A stretch of 64,000 nt of DNA from CAWDVH01 sp963805705. GTDB taxonomy: Bacteria; Actinomycetota; Actinomycetes; Streptosporangiales; Streptosporangiaceae. Positions within the stretch are counted from its first letter, which is position 1, and every line of letters begins with the position of its first letter. Below, piece after piece: positions 33,702 to 41,813 of the stretch. The translations under genes and the position numbers were made by a program. The notes beneath the pieces are model-generated. The model was not told where the DNA came from and made no database searches. It worked only from the letters and a program-made list of their open reading frames with translations. The stretch lies in NCBI GenBank assembly GCA_963805705.1, contig CAWDVH010000004.1, positions 186,001-250,000 of the forward strand. Direction: 5' to 3'.

Positions 33702-35294
33702 TCAGGCGAGGGGATCAGCGGGCAGCTGACCTGGCTCTGGCGCCTGCTTCAGGGCATCGAGAAAGCTCCTGGCCCAGTAGGCCACGTCGTGCTCGCGCAC
33801 GCGCCGGCGCATGGAGCGCATCCGCCGGGCGGCCTCCCGCGGCGAGACCGTCGCGGCACGCACGATGGCCTCCTTCAGTCCCTCGATATCGTGCGGGTTG
33901 ACCAGGAAGGCACTGCCCAGCTCGTCCGCGGCGCCAGTGAATTCGCTCAGGACCAGAGCACCGGTCTCATCGTGGCGGCAGGCCACGTATTCCTTGGCGA
34001 CCAGGTTCATGCCGTCCCGCAGCGAAGTCACCAGCATCACGTCGGCGGCCAGGTACAGCGCGGCCATCTCTTCCCGCGGGTAGGACTGGTGCAGGTAATG
34101 AACCGGCGGGTTGCCCAGCTCCCCGTGCTCGCCGTTGATCCGGCCGACTGTCACCTCAACCTCGTCGCGCAGCAGGCGGTAGTGCTCGACGCGTTCCCGG
34201 CTGGGGCTGGCCACCAGGATGAGCACCGTCTCGGGCAGCGGCAGGCGGCCCTCGTTGAGCACCTCGTCGTAGGCGTTGAGCCGGTGCAGTATGCCCTTGG
34301 TGTAATCGAGGCGGTCGACGCCCAGCAGGACGGTGCTGGGCTCGCCGAGCGCCTGCCGGATCTGCTTCGCCCGCGCCCGGACGTCATCGCGCTTGGCGAT
34401 CTCCCCTAGCGCCGCCGAGTCGATCGAGATGGGAAACGCCGCGGCCCGGACTAGCCGGCCCCCGGCCGAGCCGTCTGTCGCCGAGCGGGCCCGCCGATGG
34501 CCGACGACGGTGCCCGCGGCGCCGAGTGCGGAGTCCGGGACCCGGACGAGCGCCCCCTTGGTGGCCAGCCCGGCGGTCCGCCGGCAGGCCCGCAGGAAAT
34601 TGGTCGCGTCGCCCTGGCGCTGAAAGCCCAGCAAGTCGGCGCCGAGCAGGCCCTCGACGATCTGCCGGCGCCAGGGCAGCTGGGCGAAAATCTCGTAACC
34701 GGGAAAAGGGATGTGGGCGAAGTAGCCGATACGCACATCGCTGCGGTGCTCGCGCAGCATCCCAGGGACCAGCTGCAGCTGGTAGTCGTGCACCCATACC
34801 GTCGCGCCGCGGGCGGCCTGCTCAGCGGCCGCCTGCGCGTAGCGCCGGTTGACCGCCACATAGGCCTCCCACCACGGGCGGTGAAACTGCGGCGGCGCGA
34901 TGACGTCGTGATACAGGGGCCAGAGCGTGGCGTTGCAGAAGCCCTCGTAGTAGTCCTTGACCTCCTGCTCGGACAATCCCACGCTGGTCAGCCGGATACC
35001 GTCCGTGTCGAATGGCTCAAGCGCCGCCCCCGCGGAGCCGGCCCAGCCGATCCACGCGCCGCCGGCGTCACGCATCACTGGCTCGAGCGCGGTGACCAGG
35101 CCGCCGGGGCTGGGCCGCCACTCCACCTCGCCGTGCGGCCCCTCGACGCGGTCTACGGGCAGCCGGCTGGCGGCGACCACGAAGCTGTAGTCGCCGACCG
35201 CCCACTGCGGATCCTCGTCCTGTACCGGGGCGACGCACGTCTGCAGATCGGACGGCGGAGCCAGCTCACCCGCGGTTTCAGCAACATTCGTCAT
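33702..35294 (-). CDS. otsA: Trehalose-6-phosphate synthase OtsA
   Basis: The 530-residue GT20 enzyme joins UDP- or GDP-glucose to glucose-6-phosphate. Landmarks are VVAASRLPVD and GGLVTALEPV at the N-terminus, VHDYQLQLVPGMLRE with HIPFPGYEIF in the middle, RLDYTKGI, and SLRDGMNLVAKEYVA near the C-terminus. ATG 35294 is chosen over the GTG three codons upstream. No trehalose-6-phosphate phosphatase domain is fused and none is adjacent. It converges on the CDF transporter gene. Confidence 0.94.
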   Translation of the reverse strand: MTNVAETAGELAPPSDLQTCVAPVQDEDPQWAVGDYSFVVAASRLPVDRVEGPHGEVEWRPSPGGLVTALEPVMRDAGGAWIGWAGSAGAALEPFDTDGIRLTSVGLSEQEVKDYYEGFCNATLWPLYHDVIAPPQFHRPWWEAYVAVNRRYAQAAAEQAARGATVWVHDYQLQLVPGMLREHRSDVRIGYFAHIPFPGYEIFAQLPWRRQIVEGLLGADLLGFQRQGDATNFLRACRRTAGLATKGALVRVPDSALGAAGTVVGHRRARSATDGSAGGRLVRAAAFPISIDSAALGEIAKRDDVRARAKQIRQALGEPSTVLLGVDRLDYTKGILHRLNAYDEVLNEGRLPLPETVLILVASPSRERVEHYRLLRDEVEVTVGRINGEHGELGNPPVHYLHQSYPREEMAALYLAADVMLVTSLRDGMNLVAKEYVACRHDETGALVLSEFTGAADELGSAFLVNPHDIEGLKEAIVRAATVSPREAARRMRSMRRRVREHDVAYWARSFLDALKQAPEPGQLPADPLA

Positions 35295-35440
35295 CGGCGG
35301 CACGGGTTAAAGGTATCCGGTGCCGCGCCGGGCGGGTTCAGCCGCAGAAACCGCAGGCGCCGGACATGTGCTATCCCGCTGGCCATACCGGGGTGATCCT
35401 GGGACGGCCTGCTCATCGTCTCGCCGCAGCGACGCCGTGA

Positions 35441-35992
35441 TCACCGGCGTGGGCGCGGGTCCGGCCTGCCCGCGCCGGGGCTGCTGCGCCCGCCGGGGCT
35501 GCTGCGCCCGTCGGGGCTGCTGCGCCCGCCGGGGATACTGCGCCCGTCGGAGAGGCTGAGCAGCCGCAGCGCCCGCTCCTTCTCGAAGTCGATCGCACGG
35601 GCGGGCGGCGGCTGGATGCGCCCGATCCGCCTGCCGAGCTCGGCCACTTCGGCCCGCACCCCCGGATCGCAGAGCACCCGCATGCCGAAGGAGAGGGCGG
35701 CGGGGGTGATGTCATAGCGCTGCTCGATGGCCAGGCCCAGGGCGATGGCGTCCAGGTCGGCGTCGTCGAAGCGCCGGTGCCGCGGTGTCACCGCGGCCCG
35801 CGCCGCCGGCTGTCGCCGCCGCGCCGCCGGCTCCCGTCCCCGCGCCGCCGCGTCGCGCGCGGCTGGCGCCAGGGCGGCCCTGAGGCGTCCGGCCGGGTGC
35901 TCGCGGATCGCGGGCAGCAGCCCGAGAGACTCCCGGTAACGGAGCATCCGGGGCGATGTGCCGAGGCGCTGGGCCGCCGCTGTGATGCGCAT
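35441..35992 (-). CDS. MerR-family transcriptional regulator with low-complexity inserts
   Basis: The 183-residue protein begins MRITAAAQRLGTSPRMLRYRE, a MerR helix-turn-helix, followed by GLLPAIREHPAGR, the first part of the wing. About 35 residues of Ala/Arg-rich repeats then interrupt the domain before RRFDDADLDAIALGLAIE, the usual wing 2 end and linker helix. The C-terminus is a run of (GGRSSP) repeats from an 18-bp tandem array. No effector-binding cysteines are seen. It is divergent from ahcY with about 115 bp between starts, so it may regulate ahcY and itself. Whether the interrupted domain still folds is unclear. Confidence 0.7.
   Translation of the reverse strand: MRITAAAQRLGTSPRMLRYRESLGLLPAIREHPAGRLRAALAPAARDAAARGREPAARRRQPAARAAVTPRHRRFDDADLDAIALGLAIEQRYDITPAALSFGMRVLCDPGVRAEVAELGRRIGRIQPPPARAIDFEKERALRLLSLSDGRSIPGGRSSPDGRSSPGGRSSPGAGRPDPRPRR
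35477..35548. repeat. 18-bp tandem repeat in the MerR-type gene
   Basis: Four units of 18 bp (35477-35494, 35495-35512, 35513-35530, 35531-35548) share GGGGCTGCTGCGCCCG with small changes. They encode repeated GGRSSP-like hexapeptides on the minus strand. Because the unit is in frame, copy number may vary without loss of the protein. Confidence 0.8.
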
Positions 35993-36107
35993 CTACTGAA
36001 TTTAACATTTTCCTGTCAGATATGGCGGTAACGGCGTGCGCACCGGTGAGCGGATCACGTACGGTCGGAGGATCCAGTCGTCATCACGTCCACGCTGAGG
36101 AGTGCGA

Positions 36108-38033
36108 ATGCCCGCGGAAGCTGTCCCGTTCAAGGTCGCTGACCTGTCCCTGGCCGAGTTCGGGCGCAAGGAGATCAGGCTGGCCGAGCATGAGATGCCT
36201 GGCCTGATGGCCGTGCGGGAGGAATACGCGCGCTCACAGCCGCTGCGGGGCGCGCGGATCACCGGGTCGCTGCACATGACCATCCAGACGGCGGTCCTGA
36301 TCGAGACGCTGGTCGCCATCGGCGCGCAGGTGCGGTGGGCGAGCTGCAATATCTTCTCGACTCAGGATCACGCGGCCGCGGCCGTGGCCGTGGGACCGGA
36401 CGGAACGCCGGAGGACCCCAGGGGCATCGCGGTCTTCGCCTGGAAGGGCGAGACCATGGCGGAGTACTGGTGGTGCGCGGAGCAGGCGCTGACCTGGCCA
36501 GGGGAGACCGGGCCCAACATGCTGCTCGATGACGGCGGGGACGCGACGATGCTCGTGCACAAGGGCGCGGAGTACGAGGCGGCCGGCGCCGTGCCATCGG
36601 CCGGCGACGATGATTCCGAGGAATGGCAGGTGTTCCTGGATGTGCTGCGTTCCTCGCTGGCTGCCGCGCCGGGCCGGTGGACGGCCGCCGCCGAGCAGAT
36701 CATCGGCGTTACCGAGGAGACCACGACGGGCGTGCACCGGCTGTACGAGATGGCGACCGCGGGGACGCTGAGGTTCCCGGCGATCAACGTCAACGACTCG
36801 GTGACCAAGTCGAAGTTCGACAACAAGTACGGCTGCCGGCATTCGCTGGTCGACGGCATCAACCGCGCCACCGACGTGCTGATCGGCGGCAAGGTCACCG
36901 TGGTCTGCGGGTACGGCGACGTGGGCAAGGGCTGCGCCGAGTCGCTGCGCGGCCAGGGGGCCAGGGTCGTCATCACCGAGATCGACCCGATCTGCGCGCT
37001 GCAGGCGGCCATGGACGGCTTCCAGGTCGCCACCCTGGAGGATGTCGCGGAGACCGCTGACATCTTCGTCAGCGCGACCGGCAACTACCACATCATCACC
37101 GCCGAGCACATGAGCAAGATGAAGCACCAGGCGATCGTCGGCAACATCGGCCATTTCGACAACGAGATCGACATGGCCGGCCTGGCGCGGGTTCCCGGCA
37201 TCCGGCGGGACACCATCAAGCCGCAGGTCGACGAGTGGACCTTCGCGGACGGCCACTCAGTGATCATCTTGTCCGAGGGACGGCTGCTGAACCTGGGCAA
37301 CGCGACCGGCCACCCGAGCTTCGTGATGTCCAACAGCTTCACCAACCAGGTCATCGCCCAGGTTGAGCTGTTCACCCGGCTCACTGAGTACCCCCTGGGC
37401 GTGCACGTGCTGCCCAAGCACCTGGACGAGAAGGTCGCCCGGCTGCACCTCGACGCACTCGGGGTTCGCCTGACCGAGCTGTCCAAGGAGCAGGCCGACT
37501 ACATCGGCGTCCCGGTGGAGGGGCCGTACAAGCCCGACCACTATCGCTACTCAGCCGGCGCGCCCGCGCGATACCGCCGGGCCGCCGCAGACGGGCACGC
37601 AGACGATGGCCGGGGCCGCGGAATCCGACATTGCCGATCCGGGCCTGGCCGCCCAGGGGCAGGCCCGGATCAGCTGGGCCGAGCGCGCGATGCCCGTGCT
37701 CGGGCTGATCCGGGATGCCTTCACCCGCGAGCAGCCGTTTGCCGGGCTCACGGTAGCGGCTTGCCTGCACGTGACCGCGGAGACCGCCGGCCTGCTGCAG
37801 GCGCTGACGGCCGGCGGCGGGCGCGTTCACCTGGCCGCCTCGAATCCGCTGTCCACGCAGGACGACATCGCCGCCGCGCTGGCGAGCCTGCCGGATATCA
37901 CCGTCTTCGCCCGGTCCGGGGTGGACCGGAGTACCTACTACGAGCACATCCACCGCGCCCTGGACTCCGGGCCCGACCTGGTGATCGACGATGGCTGCGA
38001 TCTGGTGAACACCCTGCACGCCGAGCGCCCTGA
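36108..38033 (+). CDS. ahcY: S-adenosylhomocysteine hydrolase (long bacterial type) lacking its usual stop codon
   Basis: ATG 36108 follows TGAGGAG (36096-36102). Residues 1-481 are a complete SAH hydrolase: LHMTIQTAVL, CNIFSTQDHAAAA, DDGGDATM, EETTTGVHRL, NDSVTKSKFDNKYG with the catalytic lysine, the NAD site VCGYGDVGKGCAES, and HFDNEIDM. The enzyme splits SAH into adenosine and homocysteine. The family ends in KPDHYRY, found here at 37530-37550, but the next codon is TCA rather than a stop. The frame then runs 160 more codons, out of frame over the next gene, in Arg/Gly/Pro-rich sequence with no coding character. A TGA to TCA change at 37551-37553 would explain it. Confidence 0.93.
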   Translation: MPAEAVPFKVADLSLAEFGRKEIRLAEHEMPGLMAVREEYARSQPLRGARITGSLHMTIQTAVLIETLVAIGAQVRWASCNIFSTQDHAAAAVAVGPDGTPEDPRGIAVFAWKGETMAEYWWCAEQALTWPGETGPNMLLDDGGDATMLVHKGAEYEAAGAVPSAGDDDSEEWQVFLDVLRSSLAAAPGRWTAAAEQIIGVTEETTTGVHRLYEMATAGTLRFPAINVNDSVTKSKFDNKYGCRHSLVDGINRATDVLIGGKVTVVCGYGDVGKGCAESLRGQGARVVITEIDPICALQAAMDGFQVATLEDVAETADIFVSATGNYHIITAEHMSKMKHQAIVGNIGHFDNEIDMAGLARVPGIRRDTIKPQVDEWTFADGHSVIILSEGRLLNLGNATGHPSFVMSNSFTNQVIAQVELFTRLTEYPLGVHVLPKHLDEKVARLHLDALGVRLTELSKEQADYIGVPVEGPYKPDHYRYSAGAPARYRRAAADGHADDGRGRGIRHCRSGPGRPGAGPDQLGRARDARARADPGCLHPRAAVCRAHGSGLPARDRGDRRPAAGADGRRRARSPGRLESAVHAGRHRRRAGEPAGYHRLRPVRGGPEYLLRAHPPRPGLRARPGDRRWLRSGEHPARRAP

Positions 38034-38877
38034 GATGCTCGGCGGGGTACGCGGCGGCTGCGAGTCGACCTCTACCGGCGTGGCCAGGCTGCGCCGGATG
38101 GCGGCGGCGGGCACGCTCGCCTTCCCGGCGGTCGCGGCGGATGCCTCGGTGACCCGGCGCATGTTCGATAACAGGTACGGCACTGGGCAGTCGGTGATCG
38201 ACGGCATCATCAGGGCTACCCATGTCCTGCTGGCCGGGAAGTGCGTCGTGATCGCGGGGTACGGGTCCTGCGGCAGCGGGATCGCCGAGCGCGCCAGGGG
38301 CCACGGCGCCCAGGTGATCGTCACGGAGGTCGATCCGGTCCGGGGCCTTGATGCGATCATGCAGGGATTCCGGGTCATGCCGATGGCGGCGGCCGCGCGG
38401 GTCGGCGAGATCTTCATCACGGCGACCGGCTCCCGCGACGTGATCACCGCCGAGCACCTGACGGTGATGCGGGACGGGGCGATCCTGGCCAACGCCGGCC
38501 ACTTCGACGTCGAGGTCGACGTGCGGGCGCTCACGGACCTGGCCGTCGAGGTCAACCCGGCCGTCCGCCCGCACGCCGACGAGTACGTCCTGGCGGGCGG
38601 CACCCGGCTGATCCTGCTGGCCGAGGGGCGAGTGGTCAATCTCGTCGCCGCGGAGGGCAACCCGGCCGCGGTGATGGACCTGTCCTTCGCCGCGCAGGCC
38701 CTGGCCCTGGCCTGGCTGGCCCGCGGCGAGGCGGCGCTGGGGTCCGGCGTGCATAACATGCCAGCGGCCATCGACACCCAGATCGCCTGTCTCACCCTGG
38801 CCTCACTCGGCGCGCAGATCGACGAGCTGACCCCGGCCCAGCAGGCGTACCTGGATTCCTGGGGCCAGGGCTCGTAG
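37606..38877 (+). CDS. Second SAH hydrolase-like protein, short archaeal/thermophile type
   Basis: The 423-residue protein is homologous to SAH hydrolase along its length but lacks the bacterial insert. Its closest look is to the short type (FDNRYGTGQS, ending YLDSW). Retained residues include H55 (CLHVTAET), D128-D129 (DDGCD), E153 (CESTSTG), D188-N189 (FDN) and the histidine of AGHFD. The NAD motif is GYGSCGSG. The position of the catalytic lysine is R184 and of the neighbouring asparagine D179 (AADASVTRR), so normal hydrolase chemistry is doubtful. It begins 55 bp after the expected end of ahcY. It may bind SAH or a related nucleoside, or act with AhcY. Confidence 0.85.
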   Translation: MAGAAESDIADPGLAAQGQARISWAERAMPVLGLIRDAFTREQPFAGLTVAACLHVTAETAGLLQALTAGGGRVHLAASNPLSTQDDIAAALASLPDITVFARSGVDRSTYYEHIHRALDSGPDLVIDDGCDLVNTLHAERPEMLGGVRGGCESTSTGVARLRRMAAAGTLAFPAVAADASVTRRMFDNRYGTGQSVIDGIIRATHVLLAGKCVVIAGYGSCGSGIAERARGHGAQVIVTEVDPVRGLDAIMQGFRVMPMAAAARVGEIFITATGSRDVITAEHLTVMRDGAILANAGHFDVEVDVRALTDLAVEVNPAVRPHADEYVLAGGTRLILLAEGRVVNLVAAEGNPAAVMDLSFAAQALALAWLARGEAALGSGVHNMPAAIDTQIACLTLASLGAQIDELTPAQQAYLDSWGQGS

Positions 38878-38926
38878 CCGGGTGCCCGAATTTTCCCGCC
38901 ACCCTACGCGGTGGGAGGCTGGCCCC

Positions 38927-39448
38927 ATGGCGGGCGACCAGACAGCGGACGATGCGGGCGGGCAGCTGCCGGGCTTGCGGGCGCCGGTCAACCAGGTGAG
39001 CCGCCGCGCCATCCCGTACTGGACCACCCGCGCGGTGGTGACCGGGCTGGTCCTGCTGGCCGTGGAGATCGCCGTGATCCTGGCCAACAGCCTGACGGCA
39101 GCGTGGTGGATTGCGGTGGCGCTGACAGCGATCATCCTGGCGGCGTACGCCCTGATCATGCCGCACTGGCGCTTCCGTGTGCATCGCTGGGAAGTGACCG
39201 AGCAGGCCCTGTACACGCGGACCGGATGGTTCTCCGTGCACTGGCGGATCGCGCCGATTAGCCGGATCCAGACCGTCGACAGCCACCGGTCGTTCGGTGA
39301 AAGGATCTTCGGCCTGGCTAATGTCACCGCCACGACCGCCTCGGCCGCTGGCCCGGTGCACATTCACGGGCTGGACCGGGCCACCGCTGACCGGCTGCTT
39401 GACGAGCTCTCGCTCGCTACCGCGCAGATCCCCGGCGACGCGACGTGA
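38927..39448 (+). CDS. Membrane protein with bacterial PH domain (YdbS-like)
   Basis: ATG 38927 follows GGGAGG (38913-38918); a GTG at 38882 is open but less likely. The 173-residue product has two hydrophobic helices (AVVTGLVLLAVEIAVILA, AVALTAIILAAYALI) and a bPH2 domain with FRVHRWEVTEQALYTRTGWF and RIQTVDSHRSFGERIFGLA. Pairs of such proteins, YdbS and YdbT, occur together in many bacteria; they sit in the membrane with the PH domain inside. The stop overlaps the GTG start of the partner frame (GTGA). Confidence 0.88.
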   Translation: MAGDQTADDAGGQLPGLRAPVNQVSRRAIPYWTTRAVVTGLVLLAVEIAVILANSLTAAWWIAVALTAIILAAYALIMPHWRFRVHRWEVTEQALYTRTGWFSVHWRIAPISRIQTVDSHRSFGERIFGLANVTATTASAAGPVHIHGLDRATADRLLDELSLATAQIPGDAT

Positions 39449-39462
39449 GCGGCCAGGCGCAG

Positions 39463-39553
39463 GAGGCCCCGCGCGAGGAGGCCCCGCGCGAGGAGGCCCC
39501 GCGCGAGGAGGCCCCGCGCGAGCGAGGCCCCGCGCGAGGAGGCCCCGCGCGAG
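39463..39553. repeat. 15-bp tandem repeat with one extra base
   Basis: Six identical copies of GAGGCCCCGCGCGAG run from 39463 to 39553. Four are consecutive (39463-39522), then a single extra C at 39523, then two more (39524-39553). Each unit encodes EAPRE in frame. The extra C is the only irregularity and shifts the frame between the natural GTG start and the rest of the protein. Confidence 0.9.
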
Positions 39554-39643
39554 GAGGCCCAGGGGGAAGCCCAGGGACAGCCGCCGCAGGAGGAGCCCGC
39601 CTGGCTGTGGCTGAGCCCGCGCAGCCTGGTCGTCCGGCCGGTC

Positions 39644-41272
39644 ATGGACCTGATCCGGCTGCTGCCGTTCCTGCTGGGGCTGCTGTACCTGCGGTCGCGC
39701 GGCGGGAGCGCCAACTACTGGGGTGCCGCCTTCGCCGCGCTCGCGATCGTGACCAGCATCGTGCGCTGGCTCACGACCCGGTACCGGATCACCGACGAGC
39801 GCATCTACGTGCGGCGCGGGCTACTCAGCCAGAAGGTCCTGTCCGTGGCCCGCGACAGCGTGCGCACCGTGGACCTGACCGCGCACGTGCTCTACCGGAT
39901 ACTGGGACTGCGCCGGGTCAGCATCGGCACCGGGCGCAATGACCGGCGCGAGGGCGAGAGCTTCCGGCTCGACGCGCTGACCCTGGCCCGCGCCGAGGAA
40001 TTGCGTACCCTGCTGCTCGCCGTCCCGGTCGCGGCCGGGACGGCGCGGCCCGGGCCAGGGAGCGTGGCGACGCGGGGCGCCGTGGCCGGGGGCGCCGGGC
40101 CAGGGGGCGCGCTGACCGGAGAGCACCTGGCTCGCGATGGCGGGGCCGGGCAGGCGTCAGGCGACACGGCCGGGAACGCCCGTGGCGTGGCCGGGAACGC
40201 CCGTGATACGGCCGGGAACGCCCGTGGTACGGCCGGGACCGGCACGATGGTGACGGGGGAGACCGAGGTCGTGCGGCTGCATCTGACCTGGATCCGGTTC
40301 GCCCCGCTGACCCTCACCGGCCTGGTCATCCTCGGCGTCGCCTTCGGGTTCGTGGCGCAGTTCAACGACGCCGCCCACGTCAACCTGGCCAAGATCGGGC
40401 CGGTGCACAGCCTGATCGCCAGGTTCAGCGCGCTGCCGCTCGGGTCCCGGATCCTCACCGCCACGCTGCTTGTCGCGTTCTGCCTGGTAGTGATCTCTAC
40501 CGTGGGCTATATCGCGGTGTTCTGGCACTTCCGGGTCGTGCGACAGGATGAGGGCACCCTGCGGGTCAGCCGGGGCCTGCTGTCCACCCGTGCCACCACG
40601 ATCGACATGCGTCGCCTGCGCGGAGTTGAGATCAGCGAGCCGCTGCTGCTGCGGGCGGCCAGGGGGGCCCGCTGCATAGCGATCACCACCGGGCTGCGGG
40701 TCGGACGCGGGGCCGAGCGCGGCGGCTCCCTGCTGCTGCCCCCGGCTCCGCGCCAGATCGCGCGGCAGGTCGCGGCCGAGGTCCTGGGCGTGCCGGCGCA
40801 GCCGTGTGCCGGCCCGCTCGTACGGCACGGCCCCGCGGCTCGCCGGCGCCGCTACAACCGGGCGGTGGGCGGCAGCGCGCTCATCGTCGTCGCGGCGATC
40901 GCACTCGGCCGGGCGGCGCACCTGCCTGCCTGGACCTGGCTCAGCTGGCTGATTCTGCTGCCGCTGGCCGGAGTCCTGGCCGCCGACCGGTACCGGAGCC
41001 TGGGACACCGGCTGACCGCCAGCCGGCTCATCACGAGCCAGGGCACCCTGGTACGCCGGCGCAGCATCCTGGCCACGGAGGGAATCATCGGCTGGAGGAT
41101 TCATCAGAGCTGGTTTCAGCGACGCCAGGGCCTGGTGACGCTGACCGCGACCACGGCGGCGGGACGGCAGCACTATGAGGCACGAGACGTGCCGATGGCG
41201 CAGGCGCTTGCCGTCGCGGCCGCGGCCACCGAGGACCTGGTCAGGCCGTTCCTCGTGGCGGTCAGTGACTGA
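39644..41272 (+). CDS. YdbT-like protein with repeated PH domains; 5' end separated by a frameshift
   Basis: The frame from ATG 39644 encodes 542 residues with several membrane helices and three bPH2-type units: TDERIYVRRGLLSQ, DEGTLRVSRGLLSTRATTI and HRLTASRLITSQGTLVRRR. The family start WLWLSPRSLVVRP lies in the same frame just upstream of 39644. The natural start is most likely the GTG at 39445, which overlaps the previous stop. The frames differ because of one extra C at 39523 inside a 15-bp repeat. Removing it would join them into about 609 residues. A 21-bp repeat near 40166-40239 adds a low-complexity insert. Confidence 0.85.
   Translation: MDLIRLLPFLLGLLYLRSRGGSANYWGAAFAALAIVTSIVRWLTTRYRITDERIYVRRGLLSQKVLSVARDSVRTVDLTAHVLYRILGLRRVSIGTGRNDRREGESFRLDALTLARAEELRTLLLAVPVAAGTARPGPGSVATRGAVAGGAGPGGALTGEHLARDGGAGQASGDTAGNARGVAGNARDTAGNARGTAGTGTMVTGETEVVRLHLTWIRFAPLTLTGLVILGVAFGFVAQFNDAAHVNLAKIGPVHSLIARFSALPLGSRILTATLLVAFCLVVISTVGYIAVFWHFRVVRQDEGTLRVSRGLLSTRATTIDMRRLRGVEISEPLLLRAARGARCIAITTGLRVGRGAERGGSLLLPPAPRQIARQVAAEVLGVPAQPCAGPLVRHGPAARRRRYNRAVGGSALIVVAAIALGRAAHLPAWTWLSWLILLPLAGVLAADRYRSLGHRLTASRLITSQGTLVRRRSILATEGIIGWRIHQSWFQRRQGLVTLTATTAAGRQHYEARDVPMAQALAVAAAATEDLVRPFLVAVSD
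40166..40239. repeat. 21-bp tandem repeat in the YdbT-like gene
   Basis: Three full units (40166-40186, 40187-40207, 40208-40228) and a partial fourth share CGGCCGGGAACGCCCGTG. They encode TAGNARG-like heptapeptides between two PH units. The unit is in frame. Confidence 0.8.
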
Positions 41273-41813
41273 TCAGGGGCCCCTGGCCACGGTTACCGCG
41301 GGGTGGCGAATCCGCCGCCGCCCGGCTGCTCGGCGGGAAGCGGCTCGGCGGGAAGCGGCTCGGGGGAAGGCGGGTTAGGGGAAGGCGGCTCGGCGGGAAG
41401 CCGGCCGGGGGAGGCGGCCCGGCGAGGCGATCGGAGGGCATGACCCGCTGTGCCGTCAGCCGGACGGACTCGCGCTGGCGGCGCACCGCCAGGACGGCAG
41501 CCAGGAAGGCAGCAGGCGGGGTCCCTGGCGGCGGCGGCGGGCTCACCTGGCTGGCTACTGCGGCGGCCAGGCGCAGGCCGAGCTCGTCCCTGGCCGCGGG
41601 CCGCAGATCGCGAAACCGGCGCAGGTAGCTGCTCGCCGCCTCAGCATCCCGGTCAGACAACCGGGACAGCTCAAGGACCTGCGCCCAGCCGGCCAGCGGC
41701 GGCGGGACAACCGCGAACTCCGGCGGCAGATCCCCCCTGGGCGGCACTCGTTCCTGGATGACATAGGTGCCCGCGAACATGTCGCCGAGCCGCTTGCCCT
41801 TGACCGACAGCAT
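41262..41813 (-). CDS. RDD family membrane protein, C-terminal part after a frameshift
   Basis: This frame starts at ATG 41813 with MLSVKGKRLGDMFAGTYVI, the conserved end of an RDD domain rather than a natural protein start. It continues with a soluble tail (ELSRLSDRDAEAASSYLRRF) and then Pro/Ser/Arg-rich repeats near the end. It belongs with the adjoining upstream frame. The expected joining sequence is ALAGIFEIWSIVLDPVALI, encoded across 41814-41870 in this frame. The stop is 11 bases inside the end of the convergent YdbT-like gene. Confidence 0.75.
   Translation of the reverse strand: MLSVKGKRLGDMFAGTYVIQERVPPRGDLPPEFAVVPPPLAGWAQVLELSRLSDRDAEAASSYLRRFRDLRPAARDELGLRLAAAVASQVSPPPPPGTPPAAFLAAVLAVRRQRESVRLTAQRVMPSDRLAGPPPPAGFPPSRLPLTRLPPSRFPPSRFPPSSRAAADSPPRGNRGQGPLISH

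Noticed and set aside
35993..36107. Possible SAH riboswitch upstream of ahcY
   Set aside because: Only a GAGGAG near the start codon resembles the motif, and that is the ribosome-binding site. There is no room for the conserved pseudoknot.
39445..39942. 165-codon Pro/Arg/Gly-rich frame as a separate gene
   Set aside because: Only its first 26 codons fit the natural gene. After the extra C at 39523 it is the wrong frame of the YdbT-like gene.
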